Assembly: GCF_000350225.1 (NCBI RefSeq)
Contig: NW_005178572.1
Span: 62,001 to 126,000, forward strand
DNA length: 64,000 nucleotides
Direction: 5' to 3'
Source: Chondrus crispus
Lineage: Eukaryota > Rhodophyta > Florideophyceae > Gigartinales > Gigartinaceae
Shown: positions 9,246 to 17,696 of the stretch, piece by piece
How positions within the stretch are numbered: position 1 is the stretch's first letter
Layout: every line of letters starts with the position of its first letter
The notes under the pieces: generated by a model
Databases searched by the model: none
Told to the model about the DNA's origin: nothing
What the model saw: only the letters and a program-made list of their open reading frames with translations
Program-made: the position numbers and the translations under genes

Positions 9246-9926
9246 TCAATTCGCAAAAATTGAATCTCTGGAAGACTGAATATTATTGTTCCAGAATTTA
9301 ACGCCTTTGTAGTGTCTGCCCTCCGGGTGAGGGTCCATCCTATCAGTCCCGGGTACGGCGCCGATTGGATCAGCGATATTAAAGCTTGAGCCCGGAACGG
9401 TTTCACGGCGCGGCGCCGGCGCCGGTACCGCGCCTCCCGTTTCGGTAAATGTCGTGGCCAGACGGATGGCCACGCTGGAGCTAGTAGTTCCCTTTGCAGC
9501 CAATGCGGTCGGAGATTCGTCCTCCTCTGCGGCGAGCGCTGCCACCGCCTCGTCCCGTATGAGGAGGGCCATCTTCTCGTCCAGCAGGGCGCGGAGCGCG
9601 GTGTCCGCATGCTCCGCCACCAGTCTTGGTGCCGTTCGGTCGAGGCAAACCTGGACGACCTGAGGTAGTTCCTCAGCGAGGAAATCCTCCATCCAGGTTT
9701 GTAGTCGCGGGAGTAACGCGTCGTACAGTACTTGTACGCGGTTTCCCCCACCAGCCGGTAGCCGGGCGGTGGTGTCCGACACGGAAGGGGTCTTCTGACC
9801 CCTGGTAGACGTCGGGCGTAGCAGGGCTTCCGGAATGTCGATCCTGGGGCGCTGTGCGCCTCTGCCACTGCGGGTACTTTCTCGCCCGGAGGCGGTATCT
9901 TCTCCGGCGGAATCCGCACGGTTCAT
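9246..9926 (-). CDS. Pre-gag ORF of the left LTR element, function unknown
   Basis: The frame starts MNRADSAGEDTASG and the equivalent right-hand ORF (58903-59649) starts MNPTGTPAEDSGSG, which supports the start. Both share an acidic/Ser-rich N-terminus and a central region with L-x-P-R-x-Q-T-W and a run of Val/Ala/Asp helices (APRLVAEHADTALRALLDEK here). No known domain was recognised. It sits between the LTR and gag and would be the first protein on the element's RNA. Its far end runs into the foreign insert. An extra ORF before gag is not standard for Ty3/gypsy elements. Confidence 0.6.
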   Translation of the reverse strand: MNRADSAGEDTASGRESTRSGRGAQRPRIDIPEALLRPTSTRGQKTPSVSDTTARLPAGGGNRVQVLYDALLPRLQTWMEDFLAEELPQVVQVCLDRTAPRLVAEHADTALRALLDEKMALLIRDEAVAALAAEEDESPTALAAKGTTSSSVAIRLATTFTETGGAVPAPAPRRETVPGSSFNIADPIGAVPGTDRMDPHPEGRHYKGVKFWNNNIQSSRDSIFAN

Positions 9927-10033
9927 CGTCGATGATCACTGGCGATTGACGCGGTGATTTTCGACCTCTTTCAATCCGATCGGTAATTGCTCGCGCTGGC
10001 GATCCAGTGCGGGCTCAACCTCTGTAGTTATGT

Positions 10034-10053
10034 CCTCCACAAGAGTACCAAAA
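10034..10053 (-). promoter_or_regulatory. Possible primer-binding site of the left LTR element
   Basis: Directly inside the LTR the minus strand reads TTTTGGTACTCTTGTGG. The right-hand element has the same string at the same place although the flanking sequences differ, which suggests selection. TGG at the start fits a tRNA CCA end; the tRNA was not identified. Confidence 0.4.
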
Positions 10054-10662
10054 TGTGGTATAACTACCTTCGTCCCGACCACTCGGAAACGAGGGGCGTT
10101 AGAGGTAAGGCAGCGCGCACCGCTGGGTAACCCACGCGCGAACGCAAACCGTACGGAAGGACTCGAAAAGAGGGAAGGCTCACGTGGCCGGTGACGCGCA
10201 GCCGGTCGGTGGTGTTAGATCCGGACGGCCGGTCACGGGTTAGAAGCCTGAGACTAAAAGGGAAACCGGAACTGGATAGCAATTAGCCGTAAAGGGAAGG
10301 GAGGCGAGTCTGCCTCGCGTTTACTGGAACGGGGCAGGTGCCCCCGGTCTTAACCCCTAAGTGGGACGCCAGGGCACCTGTCCCGCTACAGTAGCTGTTA
10401 CTTACTGTATACCAGCTACTGTGCTAAATTGGCTAATTTGTGCCATTAATTACTAATTATCTACGGGACGGGTCGCACACGTGTGCCCGTGGCCACGACC
10501 GGCGTCGACGGCTATGCCACGTGTACGCCGTGGAGGTACTACTGCGCTTTCAGAGGGCGTGTGCACGACTATTACAGTAGTAACCGCCCGTCCAGGCGGT
10601 TCTCATCTCCCATCGGGGGTCGTGGTGTGGAATTGTACCACACACCGATCGCGCACTCAACA
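10054..10662 (-). repeat. LTR (609 bp) of the left Ty3/gypsy-type element
   Basis: On the minus strand it starts TGTTGAGTGC and ends TATACCACA, a TG...CA pair. The right-hand LTR starts TGTTAACCG and ends TTGTACCACA. Both contain CTACTGTA-like motifs. The two LTRs are otherwise well diverged, so they come from different insertions. The five bases outside the end are GTAGT; the partner duplication is outside the window. Confidence 0.7.
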
Positions 10663-10698
10663 GTAGTCACTTCAACTTCTCTACACACCCACGCTATT

Positions 10699-11900
10699 TC
10701 AGAACACGATATATGTTCTCGAAAACATGCTCCTCATATGCGCTCCTGCCCTCTCCGTATCGGCCCCACTCATTGCAAGCAGCCCTCCTCCTGCGCTGCA
10801 TACATCCGCCATCTTCTTACACCATTCTTCTCCACCCTCCTTCCTCGCTTTTTGCCCCGCGAAATCGTGCGTCAGGTCATGCACCCGCAACCTACCACAA
10901 CCCTTCACATACTGCAGATCTACTAATCCAACACTTTCCATCTGCTTTGAACACCTTGCCGTCCACTCGTTGTCCATCTCCCACAAATTTCCAACCAAAC
11001 TGAAAGGCATCCGATCTTGCTTCTTAACAACACACAGACTCCGATGTATTCTTCGAAACGAAAAATCACCAACCGTCCCCCCACTGCTTCCCACATCGAA
11101 CTCCAGGATATCTAGTGATGTATGCAATGTCCTATGCAACGACAAATATAAGTCCTTCACACACTCCCTGCGAATCGTGTTGCATCTCTTCATCCTCAAA
11201 AGGTACGCTCCCGTGTGTCTGACTCCTTCCTCCCATTCCTCTCTCATGTACCGCACACTCGTTCCCGCTCACGTTACGGGCAAGCGGCAACCCGCCACAC
11301 ATGTCCAGTATTTCACTTACGGCCTCCTTCCATCTCTCATCATCCAATTCGCCTCATCCACTCCTCTCGAGTCGTTTCACTCGCGTGCACAACCATTTTA
11401 AGTGCTTCTTTTCTTACCTTCTCCCTCGGTTCGAAAGCAGCCCGCTCTTCAGTCTGACGCAGCTCCTTGTCTCTCATGGAGTACGGTAGCATGCTCCTCC
11501 TTTCCTGGCTGCCCCTGCAGTGACAGCTGGAACAAACGACTTTTGCCGGTTGTTCGCGTCTATATCATTCACCACCCACATATCATTAATGATAAACAGA
11601 CACACATGACTACAGAACCATACCTGTACTTTGGCCAACACCCTTCCAAACTCGCTCTGCTCTCGCATTTTTGCAGCCTTCTGGTTGCCAACGGACGCCA
11701 CCACAATCAGACACTTCTTCAGTCAGCCGTCCAACGTTTCCGTCTCTCCTCAACGACATGAAGTACACTTCTCCCCAAAAATTCCTCCTTAATCTCAACG
11801 TCGTGCGCGATCGCTCGTAGAGGGCATGTCTTCTGGATTCCCCCCTGCCCCACTGCTGTCGCACCCGCTTGATTGTTCCTATCCCTCCGTTGAACAGTCA
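10699..11900 (-). pseudogene. NB-ARC (STAND NTPase) gene, broken and cut off by the LTR element
   Basis: Successive minus-strand pieces give the NB-ARC motifs in correct order. They are a Walker A near 11850 (GQGGIQKT, normally GxGGIGKT), RAIAHDVEIKEEF, a Walker B (LFIINDMWVVNDID), the GLPLA motif (EILDMCGGLPLA) near 11300, then a winged-helix stretch (LVGNLWEMDNEW) and a VHD motif (RVHDLTHDFA) near 10830. The pieces are in different frames, so the gene is broken at several points. NB-ARC proteins are nucleotide-dependent switches in immunity or cell death; their repeat domains (LRR, WD40 or TPR) would follow. Here the sequence stops 37 bp before the LTR, so the retrotransposon probably inserted into this gene. 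Confidence 0.7.
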
Positions 11901-12303
11901 CTTTTGGACGAGACTCAAACGTCTCCGGTAATCCATCACTCCCCCGAGAATCAAGTTTCACATATATCGACGCAAAATTATGTTCGGCTCTTATTGACAG
12001 CCTGAAAATATCACACGTGCCTGACCCTGTCGACTCGACGGCCGCACAACTCGGGCGAGAATCGATGCAGTTCGACTCGACGACCGCGCGATTATCGATG
12101 GCCGCGCTTGCTTGTAGGATACGATGGTGACGGCGGTTCACTTGTTGCTTGCCCTTCTCTAATACTTCTCCATCTCCCGCTGCAGAGGCGTACGTACCGA
12201 GTCTCGCGAAGCGAGGATCAACAGAATATGCGGAAACGAGTGTTAGAGAGGACCGATCTGATGGGCGCGTGCGCGTGGCCGAAAATGGAGGGACCGATGT
12301 GAT

Positions 12304-12639
12304 CTATGTCTTCATCAGAATCATCGCCTGAGATAATTTCGCCTCGGCTCCTTGCCACACTCCTGTGGTGCTCCCTAAAATGTCGGAGTATTCGGGGATT
12401 GGTGTGGGCTCGTTCGTCGAGAGGCTTGAACGGCGCACCTCCTCGGCACGCTTGGCATGGCGCCGCTCTGGTGGAAGAGGAGCGACAGGGGGACGGAAGG
12501 GGGGCGGTGAGATTTCACAGGGCGCGGATGCAACTGTGGTTTTTTCGAGCGCGTGCGCCATACCTTCGAGGGGAGGCGGTGCTGACTTCGCCAAAAGCGA
12601 TAGCGGCTCCACTAATTTTGGCTTTTGTAAGACTTGCAC
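12304..12639 (-). CDS. Hypothetical proline-rich 111-residue ORF
   Basis: The product contains LLAKSAPPPLEGM and a Pro/Arg-rich middle. No family was recognised. It lies upstream of the NB-ARC remnant on the same strand and could be a decayed N-terminal part of that gene or a chance frame. Confidence 0.2.
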   Translation of the reverse strand: MQVLQKPKLVEPLSLLAKSAPPPLEGMAHALEKTTVASAPCEISPPPFRPPVAPLPPERRHAKRAEEVRRSSLSTNEPTPIPEYSDILGSTTGVWQGAEAKLSQAMILMKT

Positions 12640-12825
12640 AAAAGACTTGAGTCTTTAGTGCAGATGTGCAGTATGAGTGATAGCGCCCTGCGGGAGTTCT
12701 TTGCAAGCAATGGCTTTAAATAGCCGAAAATCCAATTTTCTTATAGTGCCTGGTTCGATATATAGCCGTTTTCGTCCCACAGCCACAGGTCAGCACTATA
12801 TTACCAATACAGGAAATGTTAGTAT

Positions 12826-12932
12826 GGGTGGCCACCCATACTAGAATCACCCTCCGAAAAGTTAACAAATTTTAATAAAGTAGTAGTATGGCTGGCCACC
12901 CATACAGCAAAATGAAATCTTGTCGCGCGACA
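12826..12932. repeat. MITE, partial copy (family ending TGTCGCGCGACA)
   Basis: It keeps the right arm AGTATGGCTGGCCACCCATAC and the terminal TGTCGCGCGACA, and the inner part of the left arm (AGTATGGGTGGCCACCC). A further left-arm-like piece follows directly (ACCATACTAGAATCATACTC). Confidence 0.55.
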
Positions 12933-13189
12933 ACCATACTAGAATCATACTCAAATCACCCCCCAAAAAAATTTATAAATCTTACATTTAACGTTAATAA
13001 TTTAATATTTAACTATTAGTTAATTAATGTCGAGCAGTACCGTCATTAGAACAACGGTACTCCGAAACTTTGCGTCCATAGGACGCGATCGCGAAACATT
13101 ACACTGTCGGATATTAATTAATGCATTTTAAAAACACTATATATTTAATATTAATATTTAACTACGATTTAATTAATGTCGAGCAGTAC

Positions 13190-13407
13190 CGCCACGTGTA
13201 CTTCATTGCATTTTGGTCATCCACACCTTTAGTACATTGCATTTTGTTCGCCACGTGTAATACATTGCATTTTGTCGTACAAGATTTTCAAAAGTTGTAT
13301 GGGTGGGCAGCCATACTGGAATCGACCTCCAAAAATTTAGCAAAAATTAAATTAGTTGCAGTATGGCTGGCCACCCATATAGCTTTTGAAAATCTTGTTG
13401 CACGACA
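13190..13407. repeat. CACGTG tandem module (13190-13272) joined to a 135-bp MITE (13273-13407)
   Basis: Three degenerate units of about 30 bp, built on CCACGTGTAATACATTGCATT, precede a MITE that starts TGTCGTACAAG and ends TTGCACGACA with long inverted arms (TATGGGTGGGCAGCCATACT / AGTATGGCTGGCCACCCAT). The same module-plus-MITE order occurs at 20264-20477 and 24364-24628. Confidence 0.65.
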
Positions 13408-14040
13408 GAACATTGCATATCATACCAAAGACCTTGCGTGCTCGTGCAAGCCTGCGCGATGTACCTTGATATTTTTGAGAGCCCCGCAGGGCTCTATAGT
13501 CGAAAATGCCCCCATTTTAACAGAACAACAAACTTTACTTATATATCCTTTGCCAATCTATCGTGGAATCGACTACGTCTTTTAAGCCCCAATGTCACAA
13601 TGCGAAGTCTAGAGTGCCCTAGAGTGCAGTAATAGGTCTGCAAATAAATAGACCCAATGCATTAAACAAGCACACCAACTCGAATGGAGGTCGTGCGCGA
13701 CGACCGTTGTACGTGGGAGTTGTCCACGTAATTGCTTGACAGAGTCAGCTGTTAACTCTTGCTTGACAGTCTCAGACATTAATTAATCCCCTACTCCATT
13801 AATCCCCTAATTAGCAATATTGTAATTAGTAAATAATTGAGGTTAATATTTAATGATCATTTAATTGTTGCACAAACTCTACCATCATCCAGACAATGGT
13901 GCTCCAAACCCCTGCGTCCTTGGGACGCGATTTCGTTATTAATTAGCGCATGTTGTAATCATTATATATTTAATGTTAATATTGAGTTTTCAATTAGTTA
14001 GAATTTTCATGGACTTGGGGAGCCGTCAGCGTAAGAAAGT

Positions 14041-15290
14041 CGGTGGAAGTATTTTTTCGAAGTATGCAGCCACCGGCCCCCACTGTTAGGAATGTACATG
14101 GACAACTGTGTTCCCGTAATCTCCCTCCTCCCCCTAATCTCAAATTCGAGATGCACACTCATAACTTCAACCAAAAGCAAAATTGCTCAACTTGCACCTC
14201 ATTCACACTATGGCAAACCACAGATCAAATTCACATCCCCATTCCCTTCTGACGCCATACAACGACGTGTTTCCCTAACTCACGTAATCACCCTTAATTT
14301 CAAGACCCTACTTCCATCACACCCACTACTAACTATGCCAAATTCTCCACATCATCGTAGAACTTCACCACGTATAGGAACGTCAACCCTTCCTTTCTGT
14401 GCTACCCAGTCTCCCCGTTCTCCTACTCAGCATGAGCCCCTCGCAGGTCTTATTTCGACGCAATGCTTACATATACAGGGTTCTCGTACTCACTGACCCC
14501 CTCTCTCTCTTTCCCTCTCCCCTTCTTCCCCGGCGTTTCGCATCCCCGAAACCCCACACCTCTCACCTCCTTTCCCGCTCTCTCCCGACTTCACGCGCAA
14601 TGACTACGCCTTCGCATGCCGCCGCGTTCGTCCGCAATGATCCTCGGGTGCCACTGCATCTCCCACCTACGTCCTTGTCTGTTGGCTTCCATTCTATCCC
14701 CCTCATCCTTGTCTGCGTCGATTGCAAGAGCGAGTCCCCCAGCGCAAGGGCCTTCAGCGACCACTTGCGCCACGTTCAAAACATCCCCACTCCCCAGGCC
14801 GCACAGCGCTCTACACAGGAAGGTCAGATTTATGATAAATTTAATAAAAGCAATGATGTTGCTATTTTTGGGGCCAAAAAATGCTGGATTTTTGCCAGCA
14901 ATGAACGGTGGCCCGTGGGTCATTGGTTCGCGGGCAGCCATATTTTGCCAGCTTTTTTGGCCGTTCCCTTCAGCACGGGGATGAGGGGCGTTTCTGGTTC
15001 CGGCCAGTGACTGGACCAGAATTTTTGCTGGAGTACCATAGTTGTAACGGAAATGTTTTTTTGATACCTCGATGTAGCAACGTGATGTGCTATTCTGCTG
15101 CCTACTAAACCAGCGCTTGCCCGTGATGTCCTTAACCTTCACGTGCTCGTACCAGAATAAGCTCATGCCTAACCCGCGCTAGTACCAGAGGCGTTCATCG
15201 ACCTTTTCACGTTTTCTCAACTGATTGAGTCCTCTCGCCATCATTTTTCCTTTGCTTCCCGACTTTGCGCATCCTGTGTTCCTACTGAGG
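14041..15290. other. No firm gene; possible small zinc-finger-like ORF
   Basis: A plus-strand frame with an ATG at 14600 and end at 15010 contains VCVDCKSESPSARAFSDHLR then H-V, a C-x2-C-x11-H-x2-H spacing that could be a single zinc finger. The upstream 500 bp and the C-terminal half of this frame look non-coding. Minus-strand frames here were not recognised. Confidence 0.25.
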
Positions 15291-15294
15291 CTCA

Positions 15295-16077
15295 ATGACC
15301 CCGCGAAAAAGGTCTGGGAAGAAGGCAGGGCGTGCTCATTCGCGTTCTGCAGCCATGAAACCCGCTGCTTCAGGCAATCAGCGAGGCCGCTTGTCTCAGC
15401 AGAAGGGACCTCTGACATCTCGGAAGTCTAACAGCCAAGCGCCTGGGGCTCAGGTCCCTGCGGAACGCCGGTCATCTCCTCGTGTTGCGGCCGAAGCTAC
15501 TCCCGCAGCGGCTGGGCAGGAATCCCGGCGGGTTTCAAGCAATACAGTCAGGACACCCCAAGGCAGTCCGCCATCTCACACGTGCTCGCTTCCCGTTCGA
15601 AGTCAGGGAAGTGGTCTGTCTGATGCAGCACCTCCGCGTGCGGGCAAGCGCAAGCGCGCCATCGGTTCGTCTCCGGGTGAAGACTTTTCCCTTTTGTTCG
15701 GGGATGGAGATCATGGCGAAGAAGATGAACACACAGAACGCAAACGGGCGAACCGTCAGTTGCTCGAGCTCCATGGACGCGAGCCAGAGGAGTACGTCGA
15801 CGAGAGTGTGCAGGCTAGTGCAGCAGAGATGGACGGGGTCGCCGAAACTCAAGATGTGGAAGACGTCGTCGTTCCCACGCGTCGTGAGTGCATGGCAAGT
15901 TCCTTGCCGAGTCAGCCCCGGGGCCCCCATTTGGCTCGAGCACTTGGGGAAGACTCTAACCACGGAGTACTTCGAGTCATGCGGGAACTGCATGCTCGTT
16001 TGGAGAAGCAGCTCGCCATTGAAAAAAGGAAATTCTGGGTGCAATCAAGGCTGTATCTTCTCGTGTCTCAACCTTAG
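15295..16077 (+). CDS. Orphan basic, disordered protein with an acidic patch and C-terminal coiled coil
   Basis: The ATG at 15295 opens MTPRKRSGKKAGRAHS, a strongly basic Ser/Pro-rich start suited to nuclear or DNA-binding roles. An acidic patch (DGDHGEEDEHTER) lies near residue 140. The last part (LHARLEKQLAIEKR) looks like a coiled coil. Another frame (-1) is open from about 16025 to the next ORF, reading GAIKAVSSRVSTLERTL, which continues the heptad pattern and leads into the protein at 16191. The change of frame lies at a run of six A. It may be a real frameshift, programmed slippage or an assembly error. No family recognised. Confidence 0.45.
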   Translation: MTPRKRSGKKAGRAHSRSAAMKPAASGNQRGRLSQQKGPLTSRKSNSQAPGAQVPAERRSSPRVAAEATPAAAGQESRRVSSNTVRTPQGSPPSHTCSLPVRSQGSGLSDAAPPRAGKRKRAIGSSPGEDFSLLFGDGDHGEEDEHTERKRANRQLLELHGREPEEYVDESVQASAAEMDGVAETQDVEDVVVPTRRECMASSLPSQPRGPHLARALGEDSNHGVLRVMRELHARLEKQLAIEKRKFWVQSRLYLLVSQP

Positions 16078-16190
16078 AGCGGACGTTATCACGCTGCCAG
16101 GACGCCGTCAACATTGTTCTTCTGAATTCCGCCCTGCCGAAGACAGGAAAAGCAGCCGAGAAGGCCTCTTTAAACGACCTCCTTAGGCCT

Positions 16191-17603
16191 ATGGAGGACA
16201 TCTTCGCAGGGAAATTCATGTGCATTATCTTCACAAGAGCGTTGATAAATTGCACCATGAGAGTTCTTCCTCAGAGAAAGGAAGCGAGTGAATCCTTAGA
16301 GGGTGTGAGTCGTGACACACAATTTTCCAAGCTTCAATTGGACGTCAATAGTTCCGAAGTGTTGGGGTTCGGACTTTTACTTGTCGAGGTCCTTTTGTGG
16401 AAAAGGGACCCAAGCGAGGAGAAAACCGAGGAGCTGCTGGGTACGAAGCAAGCTCGTCAGTATCTGGTCCTGCGAAAGGCTTGGGGAAAGAGCTTGATTG
16501 CAAATGCAATGAACAATCCGAGCATTGGGACGAAGTCACTCGAAATGGTACATCCGAAAATCCGCGGGAAGCTGAAGACCGCTGAGAAACCTTTTTGGCT
16601 GAGGCCGGGCTACATAACAATGATCACAGTCGAGTCTTTCTTCAACGAAGAATTTGCTTCAACGGCCATCAAGAAGGCCCGGCGTGTGGCTCGGCGTCGA
16701 AGCGATAAGATGGGGGAAGATGAGCCAATTGGATTCATCAAGGACGAAGACATTAGGGTTGAGATCGTTCGCCGCGTTTTCAAGATAGGTAATCAGTTTC
16801 TGAACAAGTCCAGGGAGCTTGGGCGGAAATCCTTCTTTCAAAACTTCTCATATGTTTTCCAAAGTGAAGTGGGAGTCTCATTCCAGTATGAGAATCCACC
16901 CCGCCCGCACATGAACCTCCAAGATATCCCAGACGGAACCGGTCGTACTGCTATGAAGTCGGTCGCTGAGGTGAACCCCCTGAATTTGATAGCATGGAAG
17001 AAGCTGATTTCTGAAAGCGATCCCTTCATATTTATCACTACGTATGACGTTGAGACGAAAGACAAGGATGGAAGGAAGGAGACTCGAAAAATTGTTATCC
17101 GACTCAATGCCATGCACGTCGCCTTGAAGTTTTTGGTGGCTTTTACCAGGTGTGGCAGTGATGAAGACCTCTATTCAATATCCAAGGAATCCTTTCGTGT
17201 GATTTACATGACTGCTGTCCTGTTTCGGGAGATCATGCTGATGAAGGTGATCGAGGCGAGGGGTGCATTTTCTCGAAACGAGCAGATATTGCATGAAGTG
17301 GATGGCCAGGATCACCACAATGGATCATGGCGGTCGCGACTGAGATCGCTCTACTCAGATCTTTTGACTGAAGGACAGGGAGAAAAGCGGGGGGAGCTTC
17401 CACAGCAACTGTCCAGTATTTTGAAGGAGAAGCTAGTGATGTCCGTGGATATGTACAACTCCGTGCACGATCCCCCGGTCCGTTCAGGTTCACATCACGA
17501 GGATAATGATGATCTGAGCGTGGTGGATGGTGAGGATGAAATCCAGGCGGATCAAGTCGAAGACGATGAGGATGTAGTCATGGTCCACGACTTCGATTTA
17601 TAA
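16191..17603 (+). CDS. Orphan 470-residue protein with acidic C-terminal tail
   Basis: The frame is open from an ATG at 16191, and even farther upstream to about 16025. The product is mixed alpha-helical, with a basic stretch (KKARRVARRRSDK) near residue 165 and a very acidic tail (DEIQADQVEDDEDVV). I recognise no catalytic motif, signal peptide or membrane segment. It may be the second half of one protein with the ORF at 15295. The gene converges with the orphan at 17697-19064, 94 bp apart. Both are uninterrupted in a window where most coding sequence is broken, which suggests recent arrival or selection. It may be an accessory protein of an undefined element. Confidence 0.55.
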   Translation: MEDIFAGKFMCIIFTRALINCTMRVLPQRKEASESLEGVSRDTQFSKLQLDVNSSEVLGFGLLLVEVLLWKRDPSEEKTEELLGTKQARQYLVLRKAWGKSLIANAMNNPSIGTKSLEMVHPKIRGKLKTAEKPFWLRPGYITMITVESFFNEEFASTAIKKARRVARRRSDKMGEDEPIGFIKDEDIRVEIVRRVFKIGNQFLNKSRELGRKSFFQNFSYVFQSEVGVSFQYENPPRPHMNLQDIPDGTGRTAMKSVAEVNPLNLIAWKKLISESDPFIFITTYDVETKDKDGRKETRKIVIRLNAMHVALKFLVAFTRCGSDEDLYSISKESFRVIYMTAVLFREIMLMKVIEARGAFSRNEQILHEVDGQDHHNGSWRSRLRSLYSDLLTEGQGEKRGELPQQLSSILKEKLVMSVDMYNSVHDPPVRSGSHHEDNDDLSVVDGEDEIQADQVEDDEDVVMVHDFDL

Positions 17604-17696
17604 GGGGTCGTATTTGATGTGATAGTGAGACTTCTTAGTTCACCAAAGTGAAAAATGAGTAAAGCGGGAGACTGCTGTAGCATGAATGAATTGAGT

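Larger units (their letters stand above)
2400..9290. other. Foreign 6.9-kb segment inside the LTR element, carrying broken pieces of at least six host gene families
   Basis: Both edges are defined by comparison with the right-hand element: at about 2400 and about 9290 similarity to the pre-gag/gag junction stops abruptly. Inside lie partial genes in both orientations, in order: ESF1-like (-), PhyH-like (-), PhyH-like (-), METTL-like (+), Nudix (-), XRCC3-like (+), C2H2 zinc finger (+). One PhyH-like piece keeps a GT-AG intron, so these are not simple processed copies. I found no clear terminal inverted repeat or target duplication. Two explanations fit: a transposon that captured gene fragments (Helitron- or Pack-type), or a decayed genic segment brought in by rearrangement. 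Confidence 0.6.
1..10662 (-). mobile_element. Ty3/gypsy-type LTR retrotransposon, left copy, split by a 6.9-kb insertion and running off the window
   Basis: Reading on the minus strand from 10662, the order is LTR, a primer-binding-like site, an extra pre-gag ORF, then (after foreign DNA from about 9290 to 2400) gag with a CCHC knuckle and a retropepsin region that continues past base 1. The same order and clearly related proteins occur in the element at 58231-64000, so both belong to one family. In that other copy the pre-gag ORF and gag are about 40 bp apart, which shows that the DNA at 2400-9290 here is an insertion or rearrangement. The copy is a fossil: one large interruption and probably a few coding breaks. 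Only one LTR is in view, so age cannot be taken from LTR divergence; the open gag suggests it is not ancient. Confidence 0.85.
12670..14040. other. AT-rich gene-free stretch with MITE copies
   Basis: No coding sequence is supported. The stretch holds two MITE copies, a CACGTG module and paired segments of similar AT-rich sequence near 12990-13190 and 13850-14000, each with TTAATTAAT motifs, TAATATT runs and a phrase like CGTCC(A/T)T(A/T)GGACGCGAT. Confidence 0.5.

Noticed and set aside
2400-9290. Helitron ends (5' TC, 3' hairpin plus CTRR) or a target duplication for the gene-fragment insert
   Set aside because: Neither edge showed a convincing end or duplication, so the mechanism is left open.
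9233-9919. 228-residue alternative frame
   Set aside because: Overlaps the pre-gag ORF; only the other frame matches the right-hand copy.
14591-15166. 191-residue minus-strand ORF
   Set aside because: No recognised motif and composition unlike neighbouring coding sequence; may be chance.
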